This document shows, one piece after another, positions 53,640 through 63,450 of a stretch of 64,000 nucleotides of DNA. The position numbers were made by a program, and so were the translations under genes. Within the stretch, counting starts at the first letter, position 1. Each line of letters starts with the position of its first letter. The notes beneath the pieces are model-generated. The model ran no database searches. It had not been told where the DNA came from and saw nothing but the letters and a program-made list of their open reading frames with translations. The stretch spans positions 682,001-746,000 of the forward strand of contig NZ_BAGB01000041.1 in NCBI RefSeq assembly GCF_000308615.1, in the 5' to 3' direction. This stretch comes from Nocardia jiangxiensis NBRC 101359 (GTDB lineage Bacteria; Actinomycetota; Actinomycetes; Mycobacteriales; Mycobacteriaceae).

Positions 53640-54338
53640 ATGATCAACGTCCGAGCGAAAATCTGCGGCATCCGGAGCGAATCCGATCTCCGGGCCGTTG
53701 TCGCGGCCGATGCCGATGCGGCCGGGTTCATTTCGGGCACAACACACTTCAGTGAGGACGAACTCGACGTCGAGCGGGCGCGGCGATTGTCGCGGCTGGT
53801 GCCCGCGTCGATGGAACGCGTACTGGTCACCCATCTCACCGATGCGGGCGACGTCCTGCGCCTCGCCGACCGGATCGACGTGGACTGCATCCAGTTGCAC
53901 GGGCTGATCTCGCTCGACACCGTGCGCGCGGTCCAGCGGGACGCGGCCGGGCGGCGGGTGATCCGCGCGGTCCACGTCACCGGGCCCGAAGCGGTCGGCG
54001 CAGCGGTGCGCGCGGCGCCGAATTGCGATGGGCTGGTGCTCGATTCGCGGTCCGCGGACCGGCTCGGCGGGACCGGGCGCACGCACGACTGGTCGATCAG
54101 CGCACGCATCGTCGACCTGCTCGCCGAATCGGAATTCCCGGTCATGCTGGCCGGGGGCCTCAACCCGCGCAACCTCACCGCGGCCATCGATGCGGTGGGA
54201 CCGTCCTGGGTCGATGTCAACTCCGGCGTCGACGACTCGCGCGGCGACAAGGATCCCGCGAATTGCAGCGACTTCGTCAGGGCGGCACACGCCGTCGCGG
54301 CGCTGAACGCTGCTCCAGCCCGACTGCGAGCAGAATGA
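53640..54338 (+). CDS. Phosphoribosylanthranilate isomerase-like protein (TrpF family)
   Basis: 232 residues from ATG 53640; a GTG two codons upstream is possible. TrpF hallmarks: KICGI with the catalytic Cys at the N terminus, CIQLHG in the middle, LVLDS with the acid-base Asp region, LAGGLNPRNLTAAI phosphate-binding loop and WVDVNSGVDD. TrpF performs the Amadori rearrangement in tryptophan synthesis. Most actinomycetes use the dual PriA enzyme instead, so an isolated TrpF-like gene away from trp genes suggests a special pathway. Its end overlaps the convergent EamA gene by 62 bp. Confidence 0.85.
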   Translation: MINVRAKICGIRSESDLRAVVAADADAAGFISGTTHFSEDELDVERARRLSRLVPASMERVLVTHLTDAGDVLRLADRIDVDCIQLHGLISLDTVRAVQRDAAGRRVIRAVHVTGPEAVGAAVRAAPNCDGLVLDSRSADRLGGTGRTHDWSISARIVDLLAESEFPVMLAGGLNPRNLTAAIDAVGPSWVDVNSGVDDSRGDKDPANCSDFVRAAHAVAALNAAPARLRAE

Positions 54339-55134
54339 GCACGCCCGCCGCGGCGGTTGCGGAGGTGGGCAGACTTCGGGTGCACACCGCCCCCACCAGT
54401 GTGGCCACCACCGCCTCGTTGAGCCCGATGACGCTGGCCGTCGCGGCGTCCAGCCACCGCAGTGCCTGCCAGTAGAGGGCGAATCCGGGTCCGAGGAGTG
54501 TGGCGCCCACCGCGGCCAGCTCGGCCGCAACCGGCAGCGACGGCGGGTCGAGCGCGAGCAGTGGGCTGCTCGCGATCCCACCGAGCAGCAGTTGCAGTGC
54601 CGCGGCGGTGATCGTGTGGTTCGGCCCCGGCTGTCGCGCGATCACGCTGACCAGCATCGCCACGCACGCCGCGCTGCCGAGCGCCAGCGCACATCCGGCC
54701 ACGGCCGACCCCGCCGAGGTACTGCCCGAGTGACGTCCGGTGACCAGCCAGATCGCGCCCGCGACCAGGAGCAGTTCGAGCAGCACCGGAAGCGTCGGCG
54801 CGCGGCGTCCGCGAAGCAGCGACGCGGCGATGATCAGAACCGGCGCCGTCAGGTGCAGGGCGACCACCACCGGGAGCGGGCCGATGCGCAGCGCCGAGAC
54901 GTACAGCGCCAGATTCGCGGCCTCCAGCAAACCCAACTTGACGTACAACCCTGGGTGGGCGGTGAGCGTCGCCCACGGGTGCTGTCCGCGCAACCGCGCC
55001 GACACCAGCAGCGGCACCGCCCCGCCGAGGGCGACCAGACCCGCCGTGGTCGGGGCCCCCAGTGCCGCCAGCAGTGCGCTGGAGGTACCCCACAGGCAGG
55101 TCACCGCGATCATCAGAGCGATCGGACCGGCCAT
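54277..55134 (-). CDS. EamA/DMT-family transporter
   Basis: 285 residues, ten hydrophobic segments arranged as two EamA halves; the second half carries PGFALYWQALRWLDAATASVIGLNEAVVATLVG, seen at residues 215-250. Family members export amino acids or small metabolites. Starts three bases after the stop of the terpene-cyclase-fold gene, so the two are co-transcribed. Overlaps the trpF-like gene tail to tail. Confidence 0.9.
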   Translation of the reverse strand: MAGPIALMIAVTCLWGTSSALLAALGAPTTAGLVALGGAVPLLVSARLRGQHPWATLTAHPGLYVKLGLLEAANLALYVSALRIGPLPVVVALHLTAPVLIIAASLLRGRRAPTLPVLLELLLVAGAIWLVTGRHSGSTSAGSAVAGCALALGSAACVAMLVSVIARQPGPNHTITAAALQLLLGGIASSPLLALDPPSLPVAAELAAVGATLLGPGFALYWQALRWLDAATASVIGLNEAVVATLVGAVCTRSLPTSATAAAGVLILLAVGLEQRSAPRRRVPP

Positions 55135-55137
55135 AGG

Positions 55138-56451
55138 CTAGGTCAGCAGATAGGTGACCACGGGCAGTACGAGGGCGGTGAACGCGGCGAACACCGCACT
55201 CGCCACCCGTCTTTTCGGTAATCGCGGAAAATGCGTGGCCAGCCCGCAGTAGGTGCCGAAGGCGATCAGCGCCGTGCCCCACACCACCAGGGCCCGGCTG
55301 ACGATCGTGCCGTATACGGTGTCGAAGCCCACCGCCAACGCGAACACCGTGATACCGGCCGCCGCGCCGAGTACCAACAACGCTTCTCCGGCAGTGGAAT
55401 TCATCAACATGCGGTGGCCGCGCACCGAGGCGATCGCCTGCGGATCGGTGCGATGGGCGCCGTCGGCCCGGCAGATCTCGTCGTACACCTTCGCCGGGTT
55501 CACTCGTTCGTTGATCGCCGGGCGCACCTGCAGCAGGGCTTCCAGCGCCTGCGTGGTGGCGTAGGAGGTCACCGGGCCCTCGTCGGAGATGCGGAAGCCG
55601 CCCCGATAGATGGCCAGCGCGTCCATCTCCTGCAAATCGAGCAGGGCGACGATCGCCGCACGCACCGCGGGATCGAAAATGGTGCGGCTGTCGGCGGCTA
55701 TCACCGCACCGACCGCCAGATGCAGGGTCAGATGACGCCAGGTGTCGACGAGATCGTCACGGCGAAAGATCTCGGTCTCGATCTCGCATTCGTCTCGGCG
55801 CAGCCCGGTCAGCAGCCGTTTCACCGCCAGCGCGCACGCCCGCTCGGCACGCTTGTCACCGATCCGGACGATCTCGGGGCGAGCGAGCACGGCGGCGATG
55901 TGCGCCGCCGCGTAGATCGGCAGCGAACGCGGGTCCTGATACATCGCCGAGACCAGATAGCCGATGCCGCGCGAGATGGCTTGGTGCCGTTCACCGTCGA
56001 CGCCGCCGTCACCGATGAGCGCCTCGACCGCGGCGGCGGTCGCGGTGATCGATACCGGGCCGAGGAAGCCCGATATCCGCCATCCGCCGGTTTCGGAATC
56101 CTGTTGGTCCAGTAGGGATCGCACGGCTCCGGCCAGATCGGGATCGGACTCCTCGACCTCGAGGCAGCGCAGCGCGCGGATGCGCCACGCGACGTCGATC
56201 GGGGTACGGAAGTACCATTCGTCGCCGTTCGGCCGTTGCACGACCGTTGCCCGGACCAACATGGCGACCTTTGCGGCACGCGGGATTTCGCACCCGGCGC
56301 GATGCAGAACGCAGACCACCTCGGCGGTGTTCTGCGGATTGGGTGGCACATCGGGAATCCAGCCCCAGCCCGCACCCCCGCTGAGATGGGGTATCTGGCT
56401 GCCGCGCAGCCATTCCACAGCCATCCGGATACGCTCGTCGATGTTCGACAC
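55138..56451 (-). CDS. Terpene-cyclase/prenyltransferase-fold protein with membrane tail
   Basis: 437 residues. Residues 1-330 are helical with repeated alpha-alpha barrel units of the squalene cyclase/prenyltransferase superfamily: GAGWGWIPDVPPNPQNTAEVV, DSETGGWRISGF and GGFRISDEGPVTSYATTQALEAL. A squalene-cyclase DXDD motif is not evident, so catalysis is uncertain. Residues 360-437 contain three membrane segments. It forms an operon with the EamA exporter, which suggests both act on the same compound. Confidence 0.7.
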   Translation of the reverse strand: MSNIDERIRMAVEWLRGSQIPHLSGGAGWGWIPDVPPNPQNTAEVVCVLHRAGCEIPRAAKVAMLVRATVVQRPNGDEWYFRTPIDVAWRIRALRCLEVEESDPDLAGAVRSLLDQQDSETGGWRISGFLGPVSITATAAAVEALIGDGGVDGERHQAISRGIGYLVSAMYQDPRSLPIYAAAHIAAVLARPEIVRIGDKRAERACALAVKRLLTGLRRDECEIETEIFRRDDLVDTWRHLTLHLAVGAVIAADSRTIFDPAVRAAIVALLDLQEMDALAIYRGGFRISDEGPVTSYATTQALEALLQVRPAINERVNPAKVYDEICRADGAHRTDPQAIASVRGHRMLMNSTAGEALLVLGAAAGITVFALAVGFDTVYGTIVSRALVVWGTALIAFGTYCGLATHFPRLPKRRVASAVFAAFTALVLPVVTYLLT

Positions 56452-57158
56452 GGCCCTCCGCCCCCTTCAGTACGTTGCCCCAGAGACTTTCGATCGGGCG
56501 CTGATAACCGCCAAGTTACTCGGGTGGTCCGACAATCCGCTCGTCCCGAGGTCGCCTGAATGAACTGGTAGCGAACGTGTTTCGGTTCCATATCGGGGTC
56601 TCGGCTGCGTCCACCACAGTGGCGCCACGAGATCCGCAGGCAGCGAACCGGATTCGCCGACGCTACGCATCCCGGGTCACCTATCGGAGACCTGAATTTT
56701 ATCACCAGGCCGTCACCGCGTGACCGGAATTGCGCCGGTCCGAGTTGAAATTGCAACCCCATGTGCCGGTGACCCCGGCCGCGATCGCCCGCGTGTCGAG
56801 CAATTCCCGTGACATACCTCGACTTCCACGACAGCGGGGCCTGCGGCGCGGCGCGGGGGGGGGCGGCCCGAGCGGGACATACGCCGCCGAACCGAAGACG
56901 CCGACTACCGCGCCGATCCATCGAGCACACAGCGCCCGGCCGTCGGGTGCCGCACTTACTCGGCGAAAGTTGTTCTGCCACAGTCGGAGTTGCCACCGAA
57001 CAGGCCACGGACCCGCAGCCCGATCGAGATCCCGCGGCGGCCCGATCTCGTCGACGGAACGCGGCGCGGTGAGCGCCGCGCCGGGCGCCCGGCGTGGCGG
57101 GTTCGACTGTTTCCGTATTGCAGAGAGTTTCGATTGGGCGCGTGGCAGGATCGCAGGC
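56452..57158. other. Divergent intergenic region before the LuxR gene
   Basis: About 700 bp between divergent genes. The frame of the LuxR gene remains open upstream through much of it but the translation is low-complexity and lacks a start with a binding site. A G8-type run is present near 56854. No repeat or operator was found. Confidence 0.45.
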
Positions 57159-60080
57159 GTGGCAAGCAGTTCCTTTTCGTCCGAGTCGTCCGATTCTCCT
57201 GTCGTGCGAGGCGCCGATCACCCGGCAGCACCCGACGCCGGACTCGGCCGCGATCGAACGGGAAGCAACCGATTGGTAGGAAGGCAGGACGATTTCGCCC
57301 GGATCTCCGCAATTGCCGAGCAAGCCGCGGCGGGGCACGGCGGGATCGTGATCATCAGCGGCGAGCCGGGAATCGGCAAGACCTCGCTGCTGAATGCGGT
57401 GAGCCGATCGGCGTCCTCGCACGGGGCACGGCTGCTCCGGGGCACAGCCGCGGAAATCGAGCAGGAGGTGCCCTACGCCGCGCTCGGCTGGTGCCTGGGT
57501 ATCGGCCAGAGCACGCTCGATCCTTCTGCGACACAACTTCATTCGTTGCTGCGCGGCGTCGATCTGCCCGGTGACGGTGCGTTCAGCCGACACTTCGCCG
57601 TCGTCGAGGCGCTGCTGGCCCTGGTGGATCAATGGTGCACCACGAGTCCGGTGATATTGATACTGGACGATGCCAACTGGGCCGACCCGTCCAGCCTGGC
57701 CGCACTGGAGAGACTCGGCGAGACGGTCACCGAACTCCCGTTGATGATCGTCCTGGCGATGCGGCCCTTGCCGCGCGGGGAAAGCCTGGCCGCCCTGCTG
57801 AAGCAGTTCTACGCCTGGGGCGCCACGGAGCTGCAGCTCAAACCGCTGACCGAACCCGAGGTCGCGGCTCTGATCGAAGACCGGCTCGGCGCCGCGCCCG
57901 GCCCGGCATTGACCGCTGCGGTCGCAGGCGCGGGCGGTAACCCTTTCTATGTTGTCGAGCTGGTGGCAGGCCTACAGCAGGCAGAGGCACTGACCGTCGG
58001 CCGAGAGATCACCGAGCTGGTGACAGCTCCCGCGGGGCAGCCGGAGCGGTTCCCGCTGCCCGAGTCGCTGACCGAAACCGTCGAGCGCAGACTGGATTTC
58101 CTACCTCGCACGGCGCAGCAGGTACTGACGATGGCCGCGGCTCTCGGCACCAGCGTCGAGGCGATGGAGCTGTCGACGGTCCTGGACTTGGCGGTCATGG
58201 AGATCTGGGAGGCCATCAGCATCGCCACCGAGGCGGGCATGCTGGTCAAATCCGGCGACGAGCTGGTCTTTCGGCATGATCTGCTCCGTCAGGTATTCGC
58301 CGATCAACTGCCCACGTCGGCCCGTACCTCGCTGCAACTTCGCGCGGGCCGCGTGCTGATCACAGCGGGCGCCCCGGCCGAACGTATCGCCAACTATCTG
58401 TTGGCCGGCGACGCTCCCCTGGACGACCAGAGCCTGCGATGGCTGGCCGAAACCGCGGACACGCTCACCGTTCGGGCCCCCGAACTGGCCATCAATCTGC
58501 TCGCCGGGGTGGTGGCCGGTTCCGGATCGGACCGAACGGCCCACGAGCACTTTCGGGTTCAGCATGTCCGGGCTCTGCTGTGGAACGGCCGCGCGGCCGA
58601 AGCGGAGACCACGGCCAAGGCCATCCTCGCGAGCCGAACCCCCACCGCGCCGGGCTCGGCGAACGACAAAGCACTGCAGTGGCTGCTGGTGCGCGCCTAC
58701 TACGCTCAGGGCCGGCTCGACGACGCGGCCGCCACGGCGAACCTCGTACTGGCCCAGCCGGGCCTGACCCAGTGGGAAGAGGGCCTCTACAACGCGTTCC
58801 TGGCCCTGTTCTACTTCTTCGCCGAAAAATTCGATGTCGGCGAACAAGCCGCGACGCGAGCCATTTCGATCGGAGACGATCTCGACGACCCGCTGACCGT
58901 CGGCATGGGCTGCACCACCCTCGGTGGACTGCGGTACACCCAGGGCTACCTGGACCAGGCTCTCGCACTCGGTGAGCGGGTCGCCGCCGCGTACGAAACA
59001 TGTCAGCGCTCCGGGAATCGCCTGGATCAGCTCGATCCGTACGTGCTTCGAGCGCATTCCTTGATCGAACTCGACCGGGCTGCCGAAGCCGAGGAGATTC
59101 TGGGCCACGCCGTGGTCGATGGTTTGCAGAACCGTGGACTGCATCTGGTGTCGCGAGCGCGGCTGTATTTCCTGAGCGGCCGCTGGGACGATGCGCTCGC
59201 CGAAATCCTTGCGCGCCAAGGCTTGCCGGACATCTTCGGCCACGGTGTGGTGACCAACAGCATGACCGCGCTGATCGCGGTGCACCGAGGCACTTTCGAC
59301 GCGGGTCTCAACTGGGCGGGACCGGACGACCGGGTCGGCAGCCAGACGTATCTGCACTTCGATTCCTGGGTCGACGCGTTGTTGCTGGAATCTCGGGGCA
59401 AGCCGGCCGAGGCCCTGGACATCCTCTCCGAGGCATGTCGGAAGCTGGCGTCGGGGCTGGCCGGTTCGACCGTGTATTACGCCTATCCCGATGTCGCGCG
59501 CTTGGCGGTGGCATCGGACAACCGACAGGTGCTCGACGAGATATCGACCGCGGCCGAGACGCTCGATGCCCGCTATTCGACGCTCAGCAGGCGCGGCACG
59601 GTGTTGCTGTGCCGCGGATTGTCCCTGGACCAGCCCGAACTGCTCGAGCAATCGGCGCAGGCTTTCCACCGCGCCGGACGCCCGCTCTACGAGGGACAGG
59701 CCCGCGAGGAACTCGCCGTGATCCTCGCGCGCCACGGCCGAACCGCGGACGCTCGGTCGGCTCTGGACGCGGCGGTGCGTTCGTACGCGGGCATGGACGC
59801 CCAATGGGATATCTCGCGAGCCGAGTCGCGACTGCGCGAACATGGTGTCCGTCGTGGATCGCGCGGCCCCCGCAAACGGCCGAAGACCGGCTGGCAAGCA
59901 CTCACCCCCACCGAGCAGAAGGTCGCCGAACTGGTTGCCCAGGGCGGATCCAACTCCGAAATCGCCACTCGGATGTTCCTGTCCAGGCGGACCGTGCAGA
60001 CGCACGTGTCCAGCATCCTGAACAAACTCGATCTGCAATCCCGCGTCCAGATAGCCGTCGGCCTCGCCCGCCAGGTGTGA
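57159..60080 (+). CDS. Large LuxR-family (LAL-type) ATPase regulator
   Basis: 973 residues from the GTG at 57159, preceded by AGGATCGCAGG. AAA/NTPase part: Walker A SGEPGIGKTSLL and Walker B VILILDDANWAD in the first 230 residues, with a long helical TPR-like middle. The final 65 residues are a LuxR HTH: LTPTEQKVAELVAQGGSNSEIATRM and SRRTVQTHVSSIL. Proteins of this size are MalT/LAL-type activators that integrate ATP and a ligand. It is divergent from the terpene-cyclase-fold/EamA operon, a possible target. Confidence 0.9.
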   Translation: MASSSFSSESSDSPVVRGADHPAAPDAGLGRDRTGSNRLVGRQDDFARISAIAEQAAAGHGGIVIISGEPGIGKTSLLNAVSRSASSHGARLLRGTAAEIEQEVPYAALGWCLGIGQSTLDPSATQLHSLLRGVDLPGDGAFSRHFAVVEALLALVDQWCTTSPVILILDDANWADPSSLAALERLGETVTELPLMIVLAMRPLPRGESLAALLKQFYAWGATELQLKPLTEPEVAALIEDRLGAAPGPALTAAVAGAGGNPFYVVELVAGLQQAEALTVGREITELVTAPAGQPERFPLPESLTETVERRLDFLPRTAQQVLTMAAALGTSVEAMELSTVLDLAVMEIWEAISIATEAGMLVKSGDELVFRHDLLRQVFADQLPTSARTSLQLRAGRVLITAGAPAERIANYLLAGDAPLDDQSLRWLAETADTLTVRAPELAINLLAGVVAGSGSDRTAHEHFRVQHVRALLWNGRAAEAETTAKAILASRTPTAPGSANDKALQWLLVRAYYAQGRLDDAAATANLVLAQPGLTQWEEGLYNAFLALFYFFAEKFDVGEQAATRAISIGDDLDDPLTVGMGCTTLGGLRYTQGYLDQALALGERVAAAYETCQRSGNRLDQLDPYVLRAHSLIELDRAAEAEEILGHAVVDGLQNRGLHLVSRARLYFLSGRWDDALAEILARQGLPDIFGHGVVTNSMTALIAVHRGTFDAGLNWAGPDDRVGSQTYLHFDSWVDALLLESRGKPAEALDILSEACRKLASGLAGSTVYYAYPDVARLAVASDNRQVLDEISTAAETLDARYSTLSRRGTVLLCRGLSLDQPELLEQSAQAFHRAGRPLYEGQAREELAVILARHGRTADARSALDAAVRSYAGMDAQWDISRAESRLREHGVRRGSRGPRKRPKTGWQALTPTEQKVAELVAQGGSNSEIATRMFLSRRTVQTHVSSILNKLDLQSRVQIAVGLARQV

Positions 60081-60101
60081 GCAGGTGTTGGTAACTACTG
60101 G

Positions 60102-60668
60102 TTACCGGTCGGTGAGCACGCCGTCCACGAGGGTTGTCAGGAACTGGCGGTCGACAGGCTCGCCGGTGACGATCGAGCGGTAGGCGAGCATGGCCGCGAC
60201 CACCGAGGCGAGCAGGCCGGCGTCGCGGTCCGGGCGGATTCCGCCGCGCGCCTGTTCTCGTTCGACGGCGGTTCGGATCGCTTCGGTGCGGGGACCCACG
60301 ATGCGGCGTCGGACGGCGCCCGACAGGTCTGCGTCGTGTGACATCAGCGACAGCAGACCCATCATGACCTTGGACTTTCTCGCTGCGGAAGGATTGCCGG
60401 ACGCGTCCAGGAGTGAGTCCAGATCCCCGGCGAGAGTTCCGGTGTCGGCCGCGACGGTGGCCGGTTCGGCACGCAGGCTCTCCACCGCATCGACGACGAG
60501 GTCGGCCTTCGACGGCCACCGCCGGTAGATCGTCGCTTTACTGGCGCCGGCGCGGGCGGCCACCATATCGGTGGTCATTCGCTCGTAACCGGTTTCGGCC
60601 AGCACATCCAACGTCGTCTCCAGGATGACCCCGTCACGCGACGCATCGCGTTTCCGCTTCAGGTGCAT
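60102..60668 (-). CDS. TetR-family transcriptional regulator
   Basis: 188 residues from the ATG at 60668. HTH: MVAARAGASKATIYRRWPSK at about residues 34-53. C-terminal TetR_C_33-like domain with TGTLAGDLDSLL. The start lies exactly where an aldo/keto reductase fragment begins on the other strand, so the promoter region has been rearranged. Convergent with the LuxR gene, with a small GGTAAC/GTTACC hairpin at the junction. Confidence 0.9.
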   Translation of the reverse strand: MHLKRKRDASRDGVILETTLDVLAETGYERMTTDMVAARAGASKATIYRRWPSKADLVVDAVESLRAEPATVAADTGTLAGDLDSLLDASGNPSAARKSKVMMGLLSLMSHDADLSGAVRRRIVGPRTEAIRTAVEREQARGGIRPDRDAGLLASVVAAMLAYRSIVTGEPVDRQFLTTLVDGVLTDR

Positions 60669-61205
60669 CTGTCGCCCTCGCGCAGCGAGATGGCGGCCGC
60701 GGAGACCATCGAGACCCTGCAGTCGCTGCGGGACGAGGGCAAGGTGCGCTTCATCGGCATGTCCGGCACACTGCCCCACCTGCCCGAGCACATCGAGATG
60801 GACGTGTTCGACGAGTTCCAGATCCCCTATTCGGCGCTGCAACCCGACCACGACGCGTTGATCACACGCGCGGCGCAGGCGGAGGCCGGTGTGATCATCC
60901 GCGGCGGCACCGCGCGCGGTACGGCGTCGGCGGAGCGGAACTTCACGGTGGAACCGTTGAGCTCGTCCGGCGCCTCGGCCCAGGATCGTTGGGCGACCGC
61001 CCATTTCGATGAGCTGCTCGACGGTATGAGCCGCCACGAATTCGTCCTGCGCTTCACCATCAGTCATCCCGACGTGGCCAGCACGATCGTCGGAACCGGC
61101 AATCTCGAGCACCTGCGCGACAACATCGCGATCGCCGCTCGCGGACCGTTGCCGACGGATCTCTACGCCGAAGCCCGGAGCCGACTCGGACTGACGCCTC
61201 TCTGA
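60663..61205 (+). pseudogene. Aldo/keto reductase, C-terminal fragment
   Basis: About 180 codons matching only the second half of a TIM-barrel aldo/keto reductase: LQSLRDEGKVRFIGMSG, then VGTGNLEHLRDNIA and the C-terminal helix. The N-terminal half, with the NADPH/catalytic Asp, Tyr and Lys, is missing, as full enzymes have about 300 residues. Homology starts within a few bases of the divergent TetR start, so a deletion has joined the two. No ribosome binding site is visible before the GTG at 60663. Confidence 0.8.
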
Positions 61206-61258
61206 TCAGGCAGCCGATTCCCCGACCGGGAGCGATCGGCCTCCGGCACTCCGGGTAC

Positions 61259-61897
61259 TCACGCCGGAGGCTCGATGCCGAGTTGGCGGAGTACCGCGTA
61301 CACGCGCTCGCGAACGGATTCCTCGCTCGGCGGGTCGGGGTACAGCAGGCTCGGGAACAGGGCCGTGCCGACCACGGTGTCCAGCAGTAGTTCGGGGTCG
61401 GTGCCGGGCGGCAGGCCACCGAGTTCGATCGCGCGGCGCAGGGCCGCGTGCGTGAGTTCGCGACGGGGCTGCAGGTAGGTATCCCAGAATGTGCGCAGCA
61501 GTTCGGGGTGGCTGGAGGCGGTGCCGATCAGCCGGGCGATCAGGCGGCGCATGTCGGTGCGGGTGACCACCTCGGTGAACGTCTCGAGCAGTTTCGTTAC
61601 CGCACTGCGTAATTCGTGTTCGGTGGGTTCGGTGTCGGTGTCCAGCAGTTGCCGGTAGAGCGCGAGGTCGTCGATATCGCGCGCCCGGTCCAGGGCCGCG
61701 ATCAGCAGCGCCTCCTTGTTCGGCCAGCGCCGGTACAGGGTCAGCCGGGCCACACCGGCGCGTTTGGCGACCTGGTCGATGCTGGTGGCGTCCGCACCGT
61801 ATTCGATGAACAGCTCCAGCGCCGCACGCAGGATCGCCTCGTCCGCCCGCGGATCGCGGGGACGTCCGCGCGAGGCGGCGGCCGTCTCCTCGCTCAT
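61259..61897 (-). CDS. TetR-family regulator, in operon with the monooxygenase
   Basis: 212 residues. HTH: QVAKRAGVARLTLYRRWPNK at about residues 42-61. A C-terminal AefR-like domain follows. It begins 25 bp after the stop of the flavoprotein monooxygenase on the same strand, so it probably regulates its own operon through the palindrome at 63451-63480. Confidence 0.92.
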   Translation of the reverse strand: MSEETAAASRGRPRDPRADEAILRAALELFIEYGADATSIDQVAKRAGVARLTLYRRWPNKEALLIAALDRARDIDDLALYRQLLDTDTEPTEHELRSAVTKLLETFTEVVTRTDMRRLIARLIGTASSHPELLRTFWDTYLQPRRELTHAALRRAIELGGLPPGTDPELLLDTVVGTALFPSLLYPDPPSEESVRERVYAVLRQLGIEPPA

Positions 61898-61922
61898 GCG
61901 ACGCCCCTGCGCACCGTCTCGC

Positions 61923-63428
61923 TCACACCGGCCTCCGTTCGTTGTGGCACAGTGCCGTATCCAACCAGCGGCCCAACTCCTGCGCGTTGGTGCCCCGCCA
62001 GGCGAGATGGGCGTCGGGGCGGACGAGGCAGACCTCGCGTAGCGTTCCGGTTGCCGGGGTCAAAGTCCGGACCTGTTCTGCGCCAAGTCGTTTCGCTGCC
62101 TGACGGAGGTACTCGGCGGCGTTGCCGCTCGCCAGTACCGCCCAGCCGGTGCCGAGTTGGCTGTGCAGCGGGGCGTCATGCCCCTCGGCGTCGCGGGTGA
62201 GGATGTTCGGCACGCGATCGCCCGGTTGCGCGCCGCGCCGCGCACGCCGGACCGCCGGAGCGGCCAACGGCCCGTTGCGATAGCTGATCCCCAGCTGGGA
62301 GGCCGCGCCCGTGAGCCGACGCTGGATCGCAGGGATGCGCAGCAGCGGCGACAGCGTGGCGAACAGCCTTCGGCCCGTGGCTGTTTCGGCGAAACCGATT
62401 CTGGTGCCGATGCTGGTCGCGGACAGCACCGATTCCGCGATCGGTCGTCGTTCGGCGGCGTAGGTATCCAGCAGGCCGACTCCGGCTCGCCCGCTGATCA
62501 CCAAGGCCAGCTTGAATGCCAGATTCTCGGCGTCCCCGATACCGGTGTTCAAACCCTGGCCGCCGAGCGGTGAGTGGATGTGCGCGGCATCCCCGGCCAG
62601 CAGCACCCGGCCGCGGCGATAGGTATCGGCCAGCCTGCGGTTGAAGCGGAACACCGAGGTCCACACCGCGCGGTCGATGCGCAGATCCGGGATCCCAGCG
62701 CGCTCGGATGCGAAGCGGCACAACAACTTCAGGATCTCTTCTTCGTCCGGATCGTCGCCGTGATCGCCGGGGACGGGGGCCATCAACCGCCACAGGTCAC
62801 CGTCCGGATGCGGCAGCGGCATCGCCACGAACTGGCCACCCGCGCCGAGAAATATCCCCATGACCCGACCCCGGCCGGGCAGTTCGGCATGGACATCGGC
62901 GAGCAGGAACCGCTCGGTCAACTGCGATCCCGGAAATCCGATCCCGGCGCTCTTGCGCACCTGGCTGTGCGCGCCGTCGCAGCCGATCACCCACTGCGCA
63001 CGCACCTGTTCGCCGCCGAGATCCACCTCCACCCCGTCGGCGTCCTGCACCAGCCCGCGCAACGGGCTGTTCCACTCGACCCGTCCACCGAGTGCGGCCA
63101 ACCGCTCGCGCAACTGCGCCTCGATCTCCGTCTGCGGGATCCACAGCAGCCGTGGTCCCGCGGCGTCGAGCGCCGCGCCCACGTCGACGATCTTGCGGCC
63201 GTTCACGTGAATCCCCGCTCCGCGGACGTCGGCCGCGCGCTGCGGTAGATCGCCGAGCGCGCCGAGACGCTGCAGCACCTCCGCCCCGCGCGGCTGCAGA
63301 CCCAGCGCCCGCGACGTGGTCGCGGGTCCCGGCGCACTGTCCACCACCCGCACCGCGACCCCGCGCTCGAGCAACCCGCAGGCCGCGGTCAATCCGGTCG
63401 GCCCCGCACCGACGATCAGCACCTCCAT
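61923..63428 (-). CDS. FAD-dependent aromatic hydroxylase-type monooxygenase
   Basis: 501 residues. FAD-binding: VLIVGAGPTGLTAACGLLERG, the DG motif (VIGCDGAHSQVRKSAGIGF) and the GD motif (LLAGDAAHIHSPLGGQGLNTGIGDA). A thioredoxin-like C-terminal region follows from about residue 400. Such class A flavoprotein monooxygenases include phenol and rifampicin hydroxylases; the substrate cannot be read from sequence. Followed by a TetR gene and preceded by an AT-rich palindrome. Confidence 0.9.
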   Translation of the reverse strand: MEVLIVGAGPTGLTAACGLLERGVAVRVVDSAPGPATTSRALGLQPRGAEVLQRLGALGDLPQRAADVRGAGIHVNGRKIVDVGAALDAAGPRLLWIPQTEIEAQLRERLAALGGRVEWNSPLRGLVQDADGVEVDLGGEQVRAQWVIGCDGAHSQVRKSAGIGFPGSQLTERFLLADVHAELPGRGRVMGIFLGAGGQFVAMPLPHPDGDLWRLMAPVPGDHGDDPDEEEILKLLCRFASERAGIPDLRIDRAVWTSVFRFNRRLADTYRRGRVLLAGDAAHIHSPLGGQGLNTGIGDAENLAFKLALVISGRAGVGLLDTYAAERRPIAESVLSATSIGTRIGFAETATGRRLFATLSPLLRIPAIQRRLTGAASQLGISYRNGPLAAPAVRRARRGAQPGDRVPNILTRDAEGHDAPLHSQLGTGWAVLASGNAAEYLRQAAKRLGAEQVRTLTPATGTLREVCLVRPDAHLAWRGTNAQELGRWLDTALCHNERRPV

Positions 63429-63450
63429 GGCCGGCTCCCTTCTCGTCGAA

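Noticed and set aside
53570..55282. 570-codon minus-strand frame across trpF-like and EamA genes
   Set aside because: Antisense or out-of-frame translation of two recognisable genes.
58101..60038. 645-codon minus-strand frame opposite the LuxR gene
   Set aside because: Shadow of the LuxR coding sequence; no domain and no start.
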